Positions 7,179 to 15,173 of a DNA stretch of 21,680 nucleotides are shown here, piece by piece (within the stretch, counting starts at the first letter, position 1; every line of letters begins with the position of its first letter). Both the position numbers and the translations under genes were made by a program. The notes beneath the pieces are model-generated. The model made no database searches, was not told where the DNA came from, and saw nothing but the letters and a program-made list of their open reading frames with translations. The stretch is from contig CAKZZS010000075.1 of the NCBI GenBank assembly GCA_937884975.1, positions 1 through 21,680 of the forward strand, in the 5' to 3' direction. Source of the DNA: an uncultured Clostridia bacterium (GTDB taxonomy: Bacteria; Bacillota; Clostridia; Oscillospirales; Acutalibacteraceae).

Positions 7179-8528
7179 TTAACCTTTCTTTTTTGTCATC
7201 AATACTACCGTCTCGACGTGCACCGTTCTCGGGAACAAATCAAACACGGAAAGCCTGTCCGTTTTGTAGCCGTAATCCTTAAAAACCGCGCAGTCGCGCG
7301 CAAGAGTAGCCGGGTCACACGACACATAGACTATTCTTTCGGGGTTCATTTCGCTGACTGTTTTAATAAGCTCCCCGTCGCAGCCCTTTCTCGGCGGATC
7401 AAGAATAATGCAGTCGGGCTTAATGCCCTTTTCCTTTAACATTTTTGCGGCGTCCGACGCATCGCCGCAAAAAAATTCGGCATTTTTAATAATATTTATT
7501 TCTGCGTTTATCCTTGCGTCCTCAACCGCTTCGGGGACAATTTCAACTCCGATAACCTTTTTGACTTTATCTGCCATTGAAAGACCTATTGTTCCGGCTC
7601 CGCAGTAAAGGTCAAGCAGAGTTTCTTTTCCGCTCAAACCGGCATACTCCGCCGCTTTTTCGTAAAGCCTTTGCGCCTGATTTCTATTGACCTGATAAAA
7701 GGATAAAGGCGAAATCCTGATTTTGTTGCCGCAAAGAATATCCGTAATATAACCGTCGCCGAAAATATTTATACATTTTTTACCGAGAATTACGTTTGTT
7801 TTTTCACGGTTGATATTAAGCACCAGAGTTTTTATATTTTCAATTTTCTTAAGCCTTTTTTCAAGGTCGTTCGCCTCGGGCAGGCTGTCGGCGTTAATAA
7901 CTGCGCACACCATTATTTCACCCGTTGCAGCGGCTTTTCTTAAATATATATGCCTTAACACGCCCTTATGCGTTTTTTCATCGTACAGGGAAATGTTTTT
8001 ATCTCTTATCCACTCTCTGAAAACATCGGTAATTTCCGAGAATTCTTCGGGCTGTAAAAGGCAGTCGGAACAGTCAATAATTCTATGCGACCTCGGCGCA
8101 AAAAATCCGATTTTTATTTCTTTATCAAGTCCGACCGGAAACTGCGCTTTGTTTCTGTATCTTGTTGTTTCGCCGCCGCAGACGCTTTCGGCTTTAATAT
8201 CAATATGCGAAAGACGGGAAAATGCCTGCTCAACTCTGTCTTTTTTTGCATTCAATTCCGCTTCGTACGAAATATGCCTGTAGGCGCAGCCGCCGCAGGA
8301 ATTGAAATACGGGCAGTCAACGGGAATTCTGTCCTCCGACGGCTCTAAAATATCAACTATCTTACCTATGGCGTAAGTCTTTTTTGACTTTATGATATGC
8401 ACCTTTAACCTGTCGCCGACAGCAGCATTACCGACAAAAACAGCCATGCCGTCACAGTGACCGACACCGCTTCCCTCAGCAGTGTAGCCGTCAACTGTCA
8501 ATTCAATTTGAGCGTTCTTTAAAAGCAT
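7179..8528 (-). CDS. rlmD: 23S rRNA (uracil-5-)-methyltransferase, RlmD/RlmCD type
   Basis: This 449-residue enzyme is of the TrmA/RumA class, which makes 5-methyluridine in 23S rRNA with SAM. An N-terminal TRAM domain (about residues 1-60) is followed by an iron-sulfur cysteine set in CPYFNSCGGC (C72, C78, C81) and a fourth cysteine in DCSDC (C153 or C156). The methyltransferase core has LLDLYCGAGTIGLSMA, then LDPPRKGCDGE, and the nucleophile motif YVSCDPATLARD near the end. In Firmicutes one such enzyme often modifies both U747 and U1939, so RlmCD would also be a fair name; paralogues exist and the exact site is inferred. The gene is the first of nine, with a promoter at 8558-8586. The start is the ATG at 8528. 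Confidence 0.92.
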   Translation of the reverse strand: MLLKNAQIELTVDGYTAEGSGVGHCDGMAVFVGNAAVGDRLKVHIIKSKKTYAIGKIVDILEPSEDRIPVDCPYFNSCGGCAYRHISYEAELNAKKDRVEQAFSRLSHIDIKAESVCGGETTRYRNKAQFPVGLDKEIKIGFFAPRSHRIIDCSDCLLQPEEFSEITDVFREWIRDKNISLYDEKTHKGVLRHIYLRKAAATGEIMVCAVINADSLPEANDLEKRLKKIENIKTLVLNINREKTNVILGKKCINIFGDGYITDILCGNKIRISPLSFYQVNRNQAQRLYEKAAEYAGLSGKETLLDLYCGAGTIGLSMADKVKKVIGVEIVPEAVEDARINAEINIIKNAEFFCGDASDAAKMLKEKGIKPDCIILDPPRKGCDGELIKTVSEMNPERIVYVSCDPATLARDCAVFKDYGYKTDRLSVFDLFPRTVHVETVVLMTKKKG

Positions 8529-8557
8529 TTTTTCACCCGACAGATTATATTTAGATT

Positions 8558-8586
8558 ATTGTAACATTTATCGGGTAAAAATACAA
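8558..8586 (-). promoter_or_regulatory. Sigma-A promoter of the nine-gene operon
   Basis: On the - strand, TTGTAT (8581-8586) and TACAAT (8558-8563) are separated by 17 bases, and the -10 is preceded by TGT, giving an extended -10. The -35 lies directly after the stop codon of the lipoprotein gene, and the -10 lies 30 bases before the rlmD start. No equally good promoter was seen in the short gaps between the following eight genes. Confidence 0.7.
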
Positions 8587-9090
8587 CTAATCGGATGCAA
8601 TTTTTTCGGCGCAGACGGTAAAGGAAAAGCTGTTTGAATAAAGGGTATAGGTGTGCTTTCCGCTCTTTTCGGATTTATAGAGGTTTGAAAACGGCTCAAA
8701 CTCTCCGTCAAAGCCTATAAGCGACAGGTTTTCCTGCGCCTTTAAAGCGTCCGAATAGCAATAGGCGGAAAAAATAAGCTTTATTTCTTCAATAACCGTC
8801 TGTGCGTCTTCAAGCGCAAATTCATCCTTTTGCGCCGTGACATAAACGGAATTGACCGTCCCGTTTTCAAGGGTTTCAAGAGTTAAAAGAAGCCTGCTGT
8901 TCCCCGTAGTCAAAAAGCAGTACATACCGCCGTTTTCATCGGAAAGAAAGCTGTCCGTAGAAAGAAGCTTTTCTCCCTTTTGGAAATTATATCTTTCGCA
9001 AAAATCAAAAACGTCAAAATCCGTTTGCACCGAACAGGAAGCCAAAAGAAATATAACCGTCAAAACCGCAACCGCTATTTTTAATTTCAT
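8587..9090 (-). CDS. Putative lipoprotein of unknown function
   Basis: This 167-residue protein has a lipoprotein signal peptide: basic start MKLK, a hydrophobic core, then LLASC with the lipidated cysteine near residue 19. The mature part is mostly polar, with beta-rich segments such as SRLLLTLETLENGTVNSVYV and HTYTLYSNSFSFTVCAE. I do not recognise a family. GAGGTG lies seven bases before the ATG at 9090. The gene diverges from the MacA-like adaptor, so the two may share a regulatory region (9091-9199). Its own promoter is not clear from the sequence. Confidence 0.75.
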   Translation of the reverse strand: MKLKIAVAVLTVIFLLASCSVQTDFDVFDFCERYNFQKGEKLLSTDSFLSDENGGMYCFLTTGNSRLLLTLETLENGTVNSVYVTAQKDEFALEDAQTVIEEIKLIFSAYCYSDALKAQENLSLIGFDGEFEPFSNLYKSEKSGKHTYTLYSNSFSFTVCAEKIASD

Positions 9091-9153
9091 ATATTTTCAC
9101 CTCTGAAAAATATATGATTTTTTTCATTTCTTAATGATTTATTCATAAAGATG

Positions 9154-9162
9154 TGTTATAAT
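9154..9162 (+). promoter_or_regulatory. Extended -10 promoter for the MacA-like operon
   Basis: TGTTATAAT is a consensus extended -10 (TGn plus TATAAT at 9157-9162). The -35 region is poor (ATGATT at a 17-base spacing), as is common for extended -10 promoters. The start codon lies 38 bases downstream. Confidence 0.6.
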
Positions 9163-9199
9163 TATTAAATAATCAATTCTTCAAAAAGGAGTTGACGCT

Positions 9200-10831
9200 G
9201 TGTTTAAGAATTTTAAAAAGTATCCGAAGACTAAAAAGGTACGAATTACCGTAATTCTTTGTATACTTGCAATACTTGTGGGCGTAATTGTCTACGAGAT
9301 AGTCAAGCCCGCCCCTCTGCCCGAATACGAGGTTGTCAAAGCCGAAAAGGGCAGTATTATGGAAACCTTTACCGCAACGGGCAACGTCGAAAGCGGTAAC
9401 CCGAGCGTTTACACCGTACTTGACGGGGTAAAGGTTATTGAAGTGAAGGTCAATGTCGGCGACAAGGTTAAAACCGGTGACGCTCTCGCCTCCTTTGACA
9501 CAAGCGGCGTTACGCCGAAGCTTAATGAGGTAAAGGGCGAATATGACAAGGCTCTTTCCGCTTACAAAAAAGCGGTTTCCGAATCCAAGGACGCAGTTTC
9601 AAAGCTCGAGCAGACCGAAAATGAAATAGGCGCGCTTGAGCAGCAGATAGCCGTGCTTGAAAATGAAATTGCCGCGGCAAAGGAAGAGGAAAGCAAGCAG
9701 CTTGAAATACCGGAAACAAAGGTTGACGGAGAATATACGGGTGAAGCGTATACCAAGCAGCAGATATCCGATTTTAAAAAGCAATTTCTTGAAAACGGCG
9801 GAACAGAAGAACAGTTCAACCGGATGATAGCAGTTCTTAACGCAATTGAAACCGCAGCTAAAAACTCAAAGCAAAACAGTATGAGCGCAGAACAGCTTGC
9901 CCAAAAGCTTAAAGATTCCTCCTCGGGCAAGTCGCTCCAGTTGGCGCAGCTTCAGACGCAGCTTACATCACTTAAAACACAGCAGTCTTATTACGAATTA
10001 CAGACAGGCGACACGGTCACAAAGGCGTTAAAAACCGTTGTTGACCTTAAGGAAAAAGAATACGAACAGCTTAAAAACGCCGTTGACTCCTTAAACACCG
10101 GCTGGTTTGCAACCGGCAACGGAATAGTCACAAAGGTTAATATCACCCCGGGTGAATTATTTACCTCGGCAAAATCCTCTTCCGGCTCAAATATGGACTT
10201 TTCACAGATTCTCGGTATGATAAGCGGCGGCGAAGCGGATCTTACAAGCCTTTTATCGCAGTTGACCTCAACCTCCTCTTCAAATGAAGCGGTGGGCATT
10301 CAGGTCGATAATTACGACAGCTTTTCAGCCTCGTTTAATGTCGGAAAATACGATTTACTAAATCTCAAGGTCGGTCAGAAGGCAAAGGTTACCTCTCTTG
10401 ACAGCGAGTATGAAGGCGTTGTGGAATATGTTTCGGCAACCGCAAGCGAAAGCTCGGGCATTGACATTTCTTCAATTGCAAGCTCTCTTACGGGCGCTAC
10501 GAACAGTTCAAATTCGGCTATAGCAAGAGTTAAAATTCTTAAGCCGGACGAAAAGATTATTATAGGCTTTGACGTGGATATTTCCGTAAATATCGGCGAG
10601 GTTGACGACGTCATTGTTCTTCCCGTTGAGTCACTGCGATTTGAAAACGGACAAAAATTTGTATTCGTTTATAACGAAGAGACAAAGACCGTTGAAAAGA
10701 GAACTGTTGAGCTCGGAAGCAGTGAGGATACAAAATACGAGATTTCTTCAGGTATTTCAGAGGGCGAACTGATTATTAAAAATCCCCTTTCCGCCCTTAA
10801 TGACGGCGATAAAATAACGGTTAAAAAGTAA
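9200..10831 (+). CDS. MacA-like/HlyD-type membrane adaptor protein
   Basis: This 543-residue protein has a short basic cytoplasmic tail, one transmembrane segment (about residues 14-35) and then an extracytoplasmic adaptor of the MacA/YknX kind. The first half of the lipoyl-like domain is around TFTATGNVESGN and KVNVGDKVKTGD. A long coiled-coil insert occupies about 105-310, broken by a proline-containing linker, and the second lipoyl half is GNGIVTKVNITPGE. A Ser/Gly-rich segment (about 325-375) and barrel and membrane-proximal domains follow, ending VKNPLSALNDGDKITVKK-like. It is longer than typical MacA (about 370 residues) because of the coiled coil and the Ser-rich insert. Such proteins link a permease to export through the envelope. 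The start is a GTG at 9200 with AAAGGAG eight bases upstream. Confidence 0.85.
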   Translation: MFKNFKKYPKTKKVRITVILCILAILVGVIVYEIVKPAPLPEYEVVKAEKGSIMETFTATGNVESGNPSVYTVLDGVKVIEVKVNVGDKVKTGDALASFDTSGVTPKLNEVKGEYDKALSAYKKAVSESKDAVSKLEQTENEIGALEQQIAVLENEIAAAKEEESKQLEIPETKVDGEYTGEAYTKQQISDFKKQFLENGGTEEQFNRMIAVLNAIETAAKNSKQNSMSAEQLAQKLKDSSSGKSLQLAQLQTQLTSLKTQQSYYELQTGDTVTKALKTVVDLKEKEYEQLKNAVDSLNTGWFATGNGIVTKVNITPGELFTSAKSSSGSNMDFSQILGMISGGEADLTSLLSQLTSTSSSNEAVGIQVDNYDSFSASFNVGKYDLLNLKVGQKAKVTSLDSEYEGVVEYVSATASESSGIDISSIASSLTGATNSSNSAIARVKILKPDEKIIIGFDVDISVNIGEVDDVIVLPVESLRFENGQKFVFVYNEETKTVEKRTVELGSSEDTKYEISSGISEGELIIKNPLSALNDGDKITVKK

Positions 10832-10854
10832 TCCTTTTTTAGGGAGTTTTCATA

Positions 10855-12102
10855 TTGAATATCAAGGAAAACATCAGAATAGCGATTTTCAGCATTAAAA
10901 CAAACCTTATGCGTTCACTGCTTACAATGCTGGGAATTATAATAGGTGTTTCAAGCGTAATTGCAATTGTCACCGTAGGCGACGGCGGCAGGGATTACAT
11001 CATAGGTCTTATCCGTGATATGGGCTCGTCCGCAATTAACATTACGGTTGATTCGGGCGTCGCCACGCCCTCTGACTACATTACGTCAGCGGATATTGCC
11101 GCCATTAAGCAGCTTGACGGGGTCGATTATGCCTCGCCTGCGGTTATCGGCATGGGCGGAATTCAGGTCGGCGACGACTCGGGCTTCGGAATACTTATCG
11201 GCGCAAATACCGATATTCAGAAAATCATGAAAACCGACTGCACATACGGAAGATTTTTTACCGAGGAGGAATACAATTCCGCAAAGCAGGTTGCCGTTAT
11301 AGATAACGGCAGCGCGGTTATGCTTTTCGGAAGAGAGGACGTAGTCGGCGAAACTGTCAAATACACCTTTAACGAAATTACCGTAAATCTTAAAATAATC
11401 GGCGTTGCGGACAACGGAATGGGTATGTTCGGCGGCGACACGGAATCGGCAGTGGAATCGATGTCGGCTCTTACGGGCGGCTCCTCGGTCAAGTACTGTT
11501 CGCTGATGGTCCCTGCTACGGTCTCACTTGAAATAGTGGACGCTGACGACAGATTTGAATCGGTTTACCTTACCGCAAACGATGAAAGCCAGCTCGAGTC
11601 TGCAGGCAACGCTGCGCAAAATCTTATCAAGGCAAGGCATAACAATTTTGAAAGAGACTGCTACACGGTTGTAAATATGGCAACCTACATTGACCTGCTC
11701 GACTCGGTAATTCATATTTTCACCATTTTCATTGCCGCAGTAAGCGCAATTTCACTTGTAGTCGGCGGAATAGGCGTTATGAACATAATGCTCGTCTCCA
11801 TTACCGAAAGGACAAGGGAAATCGGCATTAGAAAAGCCCTCGGCGCAAAGACGGGAACAATTATGTTCCAGTTTTTGACCGAGTCAATAATCCTTTGTAT
11901 GATAGGCGGAGTGATAGGACTCATAGTCGGTATTGTCGGCGCGGTTGCCGTGTCCCATATTATGAACGTACCGCTTCAGGTAAAGCTTTCAACGATAGCG
12001 CTCGCGGTCGGATTTTCAAGCGCTATAGGAATTATTTTCGGCGTGTACCCTGCACGGCGCGCGGCGCTTATGCCGCCGATAGAGGCGTTGAGGAGAGATT
12101 AA
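10855..12102 (+). CDS. MacB-like ABC transporter permease (FtsX family)
   Basis: This 415-residue permease has one transmembrane segment near the N-terminus (about 20-45), a large extracytoplasmic MacB_PCD domain, and three more membrane segments at the C-terminus in an FtsX domain. The signature GGIGVMNIMLVSITERTREI, followed by GIRKALGAKTGTI, is the ATPase-coupling region of MacB-type permeases. In MacAB-TolC and YknXYZ systems this class exports peptides, siderophore-like molecules or drugs, or transmits mechanical force. Full MacB carries its own N-terminal ATPase; this version is the permease half only. The start is a TTG at 10855 with AGGGAG eight bases upstream, 23 bases after the adaptor gene. 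No ATPase gene is adjacent. Confidence 0.88.
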   Translation: MNIKENIRIAIFSIKTNLMRSLLTMLGIIIGVSSVIAIVTVGDGGRDYIIGLIRDMGSSAINITVDSGVATPSDYITSADIAAIKQLDGVDYASPAVIGMGGIQVGDDSGFGILIGANTDIQKIMKTDCTYGRFFTEEEYNSAKQVAVIDNGSAVMLFGREDVVGETVKYTFNEITVNLKIIGVADNGMGMFGGDTESAVESMSALTGGSSVKYCSLMVPATVSLEIVDADDRFESVYLTANDESQLESAGNAAQNLIKARHNNFERDCYTVVNMATYIDLLDSVIHIFTIFIAAVSAISLVVGGIGVMNIMLVSITERTREIGIRKALGAKTGTIMFQFLTESIILCMIGGVIGLIVGIVGAVAVSHIMNVPLQVKLSTIALAVGFSSAIGIIFGVYPARRAALMPPIEALRRD

Positions 12103-12103
12103 A

Positions 12104-12451
12104 ATGGAGGAACAAAATTACAAATTCAGCAAGCCTCTTTTGACTTTGACTATAATTGGGGCAGTCAAACTTATACTTGCTTTTGTACTGTTTCTTTTTT
12201 ACATTTCTGATGCCAATTATATTATGTCCGCTTTAGCCACTTGGTTTATCATGTTTGAGGTAGCAACAGATATGTCAACATGGTTTTTGGCTCAACCGAT
12301 TATTGTTCTTGTATTGTCCGTGATTATTTGTTTCAAAAGGCACTCTAACGAAAAATCATCTAAAACGGATTATCTTTTGACTGTAATATGCGCTGTCGTT
12401 TGGGTAATTGCAGGTTTGATGTGCCGTGAATTAGTAATGATTTGGAGATAA
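12104..12451 (+). CDS. Small multi-pass membrane protein of unknown function
   Basis: This 115-residue hydrophobic protein has three or four predicted membrane segments: about 11-34, possibly 40-58, 63-79 and 90-108. A basic loop (KRHSNEKSSK) lies before the last one. I recognise no family. The ATG at 12104 comes one base after the permease stop, and AGGAG inside the last codons of the permease gene serves as its binding site, so it belongs to the same operon. Codon use is clearly more A+T-rich than in the adaptor and permease genes, so it may have joined the operon separately. Confidence 0.75.
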   Translation: MEEQNYKFSKPLLTLTIIGAVKLILAFVLFLFYISDANYIMSALATWFIMFEVATDMSTWFLAQPIIVLVLSVIICFKRHSNEKSSKTDYLLTVICAVVWVIAGLMCRELVMIWR

Positions 12452-12489
12452 AACGAGATTATAGTATAAATTACACACAAAAAAGTAAA

Positions 12490-12518
12490 GAAGAGGACGG
12501 AAATTCCGTCCTCTTTTT
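12490..12518 (+). terminator. Rho-independent terminator of the MacA/MacB-like operon
   Basis: AGAGGACGG and CCGTCCTCT form a 9-bp stem with a short AAATT loop, followed by a T-run (12514-12518). The A-rich bases on the other side could let it work on the - strand as well. It lies about 40 bases after the small membrane protein gene. Confidence 0.85.
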
Positions 12519-12626
12519 GTCATTCTGAGCGAAGCGAAGAATCTCAACCGATTAGTAGGGGCGGATATCAGCCGCCCGTAAAGTCAGATGTAAATTAAAC
12601 GGTCGACCGCAGGAAAGCCCCTACAA
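12519..12626. repeat. Composite interspersed repeat (inverted relative to 18781-18890)
   Basis: The segment starts GTCATTCTGAGCG at 12519 and reads through AAGAATCTCAACCGATT to GTAGGGG. A palindrome GGGCGGATATCAGCCGCCC (12559-12577) follows, then a 25-base module at 12578-12602, and it ends near CCCCTACAA at 12626. The first box is the reverse complement of the boxes at 18847-18890, 19122-19165 and 19396-19439. The 25-base module matches the reverse complement of 18802-18826 at 23 of 25 positions. It therefore belongs to the same mosaic repeat family. It sits between the convergent ends of the MacA/MacB-like and clpC operons. Confidence 0.85.
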
Positions 12627-12628
12627 CA

Positions 12629-12668
12629 CACCAACCCCGAGTGTTAGCTCGGGGTTGGTGCGTTTTGT
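12629..12668. terminator. Strong 13-bp hairpin, possible terminator
   Basis: CACCAACCCCGAG (12629-12641) and CTCGGGGTTGGTG (12648-12660) pair perfectly around a six-base loop, and CGTTTTGTTT follows on the + strand. On the - strand, the side from which clpC transcription arrives, the tail TGTGTTGT is a poor T-run. It could stop clpC transcripts, back up the + strand terminator at 12490, or be one more palindrome module of the repeat that abuts it. Confidence 0.5.
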
Positions 12669-12696
12669 TTCCCTCAAGGGGAAGGCTTTTTAAGGT

Positions 12697-15162
12697 TTAC
12701 TCTGACTTCGTTTCTGTCAATGCTTTTTCCTGCTTTTCAAAGACGATTTTGTCGTCCTTTACTGTGCAAAGATAGCTTTCATTCGCAGTAATCGAGCCGT
12801 CAAGCATTTTTTCGCTTAAAAGGTCCTCTATCTGACTGCCTATTGCACGTCTTAAGGGTCTTGCGCCGTAAACGGGGTCATAGCCCGCAGCCGCAATTTT
12901 TGTAATAACCTCAGGTGAAAAATCAACGTCAATATCCATATCCTTTGCCCTCTTTTTAAGGGTTTGAAGCATACGCTTTGCTATTTCCTCAATTTCATCC
13001 TTTGAGAGCCTGCTGAATACGATTATATCGTCAATTCTGTTTAAGAACTCGGGTCTGAAGGTGTTTTTAAGCTCGCCCATAACGGCGTCCTTAACATCCT
13101 TTACGTCCTCATGCTCCTCATCCTCGTTCGCCGCGAAGCCGAACTTTTTGATTTTTTCGGTTATAAGCCTTGCGCCGATATTTGAGGTCATAATGATAAT
13201 GCAGTTTTTAAAGTCAACCTTTCTGCCCTGCGAATCGGTCAGTACGCCGTCGTCAAGTATCTGAAGAAGAATGTTGAATACGTCCGGATGAGCCTTTTCA
13301 ACCTCGTCAAGAAGCAGTACCGAATAAGGCTTTCTGCGTATTTTTTCCGTAAGCTGTCCGCCCTCGTCAAAGCCGACGTAACCGGGAGGAGAACCGATAA
13401 GCTTTGAAACGGTATGCTTTTCCATATACTCGGACATATCAAGGCGTATCATCGCGTTTTCATCGCCGAACATAGACGCGGCAAGAGCCTTGCAAAGCTC
13501 CGTTTTGCCTACGCCCGTGGGTCCTAAAAACAGGAACGAGCCGACGGGTCTTTTCGGATCCTTAAGTCCGACTCTGCCGCGTCTTATTGCCTTTGCAACC
13601 GCCGTGACAGCTTCGTTCTGACCTACAATTCTTTCGTGAAGCTCGTTTTCGAGGTTCAGAAGTCTCTGGCTTTCTTCAATAGTCAGCTGTGAAAGAGGAA
13701 TACCCGTCCACGATGAAACAATATCAACTATTTCGCTTTCGGTTACCTCGTCCTTGATTCTCGTGTTCTGCTCCTTGAATTTTGCCTCTGCTTCGTCAAC
13801 CTTCATCTGAAGCCCTTTTTCGGCGTCACGAAGGGTTGCGGCTCTTTCAAAATCCTGGGAAAGCACTGCAGACTCCTTTTCAGCCTGAGCCTCCTTTAAC
13901 GCTTTTTCAAGCGATTTGAGCTCGGGCGGAGCAGTAAACGCGCGAAGCCTTACTCTTGACGCCGCCTCATCTATAAGGTCAATTGCCTTGTCAGGCAGGT
14001 ATCTGTCGCCGATATAGCGGCTTGAAAGCTTAACCGCCGAAAGAATTGCCTCATCGGTTATTTTTACCTTGTGGTGCGCTTCATACCTGTCGCGAAGTCC
14101 CTTAAGGATTTCAACCGCTTCCTCTTCACTCGGCTCGCCTACGATTATAGGCTGAAAACGTCTTTCAAGCGCGGCGTCCTTTTCAATATTCTTTCTGTAT
14201 TCGTCAAGAGTTGTTGCGCCGATAATCTGCAGTTCTCCCCTTGCAAGGGAGGGTTTTAAGATATTTGCCGCGTCAACCGCGCCCTCTGCGCTTCCCGTAC
14301 CGATAAGCGTGTGAACCTCGTCAATAAACAGGACGGTATCCTTTGAAGCAATAACCTCGTCAATGACGCCCTTAATTCTTTCCTCGAAATCGCCCCTGTA
14401 CTTTGTGCCTGCAACCATACCCGTAAGGTCAAGGGAAACGAGCTTTTTATCTCTTAAAAGCTCGGGAACCTCGCCCGAGGCAATTTTCAGCGCAAGTCCC
14501 TCGGCTATTGCGGTTTTTCCTACGCCGGGTTCGCCGATAAGACAGGGGTTGTTTTTGGTTCTTCTCGACAGAATCTGGATAACTCTTTCGATTTCCTGCT
14601 CCCTGCCGATAACAGGGTCAATTTCGCCCTTTTTTGCCATTTCGGTAAGATCTCTGCCGAACTGACCGATAGCGGACTGTTCTCCGTCGGGTGAAGCGGA
14701 CTGACTGTTGCCTGCCTTGCCCGTGCCCATAAGCGCCTGACTGATTTCACTGATAACCGTACTGCCTGCCACGCCGAGCTGATTCATAATCTGGCTTGCG
14801 CTCGAATCGCCGTCACGGGCAATTGCAATTAAAATGTGTTCCGTGCCGATTAACGACTGACCCATCTGGTGGGCAACGGAATTTGAAATTGTCAGTATTT
14901 CCTTTGCTTTGGGCGTAAAATCATTCTGATTTAAAGCCGTAGGCATTCCGACGCCGATTATTCTTTTGACAAGTGAAACTACTTTACTTTCAGTTATCCC
15001 GTGTCTTGAAAGAACAATTGACGGAACAGTCGAAGTGTCGGACAAAATGCCTATCAATATGTGTTCACTGCCGATGTAAGTATGTCCTAAATCCTCGGCA
15101 GCCTCAACCGCAGTGTTTAAAGCGTTATTGGCTTTTTCCGTAAAGCCTGTGAATTTATACAT
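12697..15162 (-). CDS. clpC: ClpC, AAA+ unfoldase of the ClpCP protease
   Basis: This 821-residue Hsp100 unfoldase threads substrates into ClpP. The N-domain has two Clp repeats (about 1-145). The first AAA+ module has Walker A GEPGVGKT (210-217) and Walker B VLFIDEVH (277-284). A UVR-like middle domain (about 415-475, SQDFERAATLRDAEK) would dock adaptors such as McsA or MecA. The second AAA+ module has Walker A GPTGVGKT (547-554) and the pore loop GYVGF (594-598). The stretch KKFGFAANEDE is in the place of the ClpP-binding (V/I/F)GF loop, so partnership with ClpP is expected. In Bacillus the N-domain binds arginine-phosphorylated substrates marked by McsB. GAGGTGA precedes the ATG at 15162, eleven bases after mcsB. 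It is the last gene of the CtsR-controlled operon. Confidence 0.97.
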   Translation of the reverse strand: MYKFTGFTEKANNALNTAVEAAEDLGHTYIGSEHILIGILSDTSTVPSIVLSRHGITESKVVSLVKRIIGVGMPTALNQNDFTPKAKEILTISNSVAHQMGQSLIGTEHILIAIARDGDSSASQIMNQLGVAGSTVISEISQALMGTGKAGNSQSASPDGEQSAIGQFGRDLTEMAKKGEIDPVIGREQEIERVIQILSRRTKNNPCLIGEPGVGKTAIAEGLALKIASGEVPELLRDKKLVSLDLTGMVAGTKYRGDFEERIKGVIDEVIASKDTVLFIDEVHTLIGTGSAEGAVDAANILKPSLARGELQIIGATTLDEYRKNIEKDAALERRFQPIIVGEPSEEEAVEILKGLRDRYEAHHKVKITDEAILSAVKLSSRYIGDRYLPDKAIDLIDEAASRVRLRAFTAPPELKSLEKALKEAQAEKESAVLSQDFERAATLRDAEKGLQMKVDEAEAKFKEQNTRIKDEVTESEIVDIVSSWTGIPLSQLTIEESQRLLNLENELHERIVGQNEAVTAVAKAIRRGRVGLKDPKRPVGSFLFLGPTGVGKTELCKALAASMFGDENAMIRLDMSEYMEKHTVSKLIGSPPGYVGFDEGGQLTEKIRRKPYSVLLLDEVEKAHPDVFNILLQILDDGVLTDSQGRKVDFKNCIIIMTSNIGARLITEKIKKFGFAANEDEEHEDVKDVKDAVMGELKNTFRPEFLNRIDDIIVFSRLSKDEIEEIAKRMLQTLKKRAKDMDIDVDFSPEVITKIAAAGYDPVYGARPLRRAIGSQIEDLLSEKMLDGSITANESYLCTVKDDKIVFEKQEKALTETKSE

Positions 15163-15173
15163 AATAAATCACC

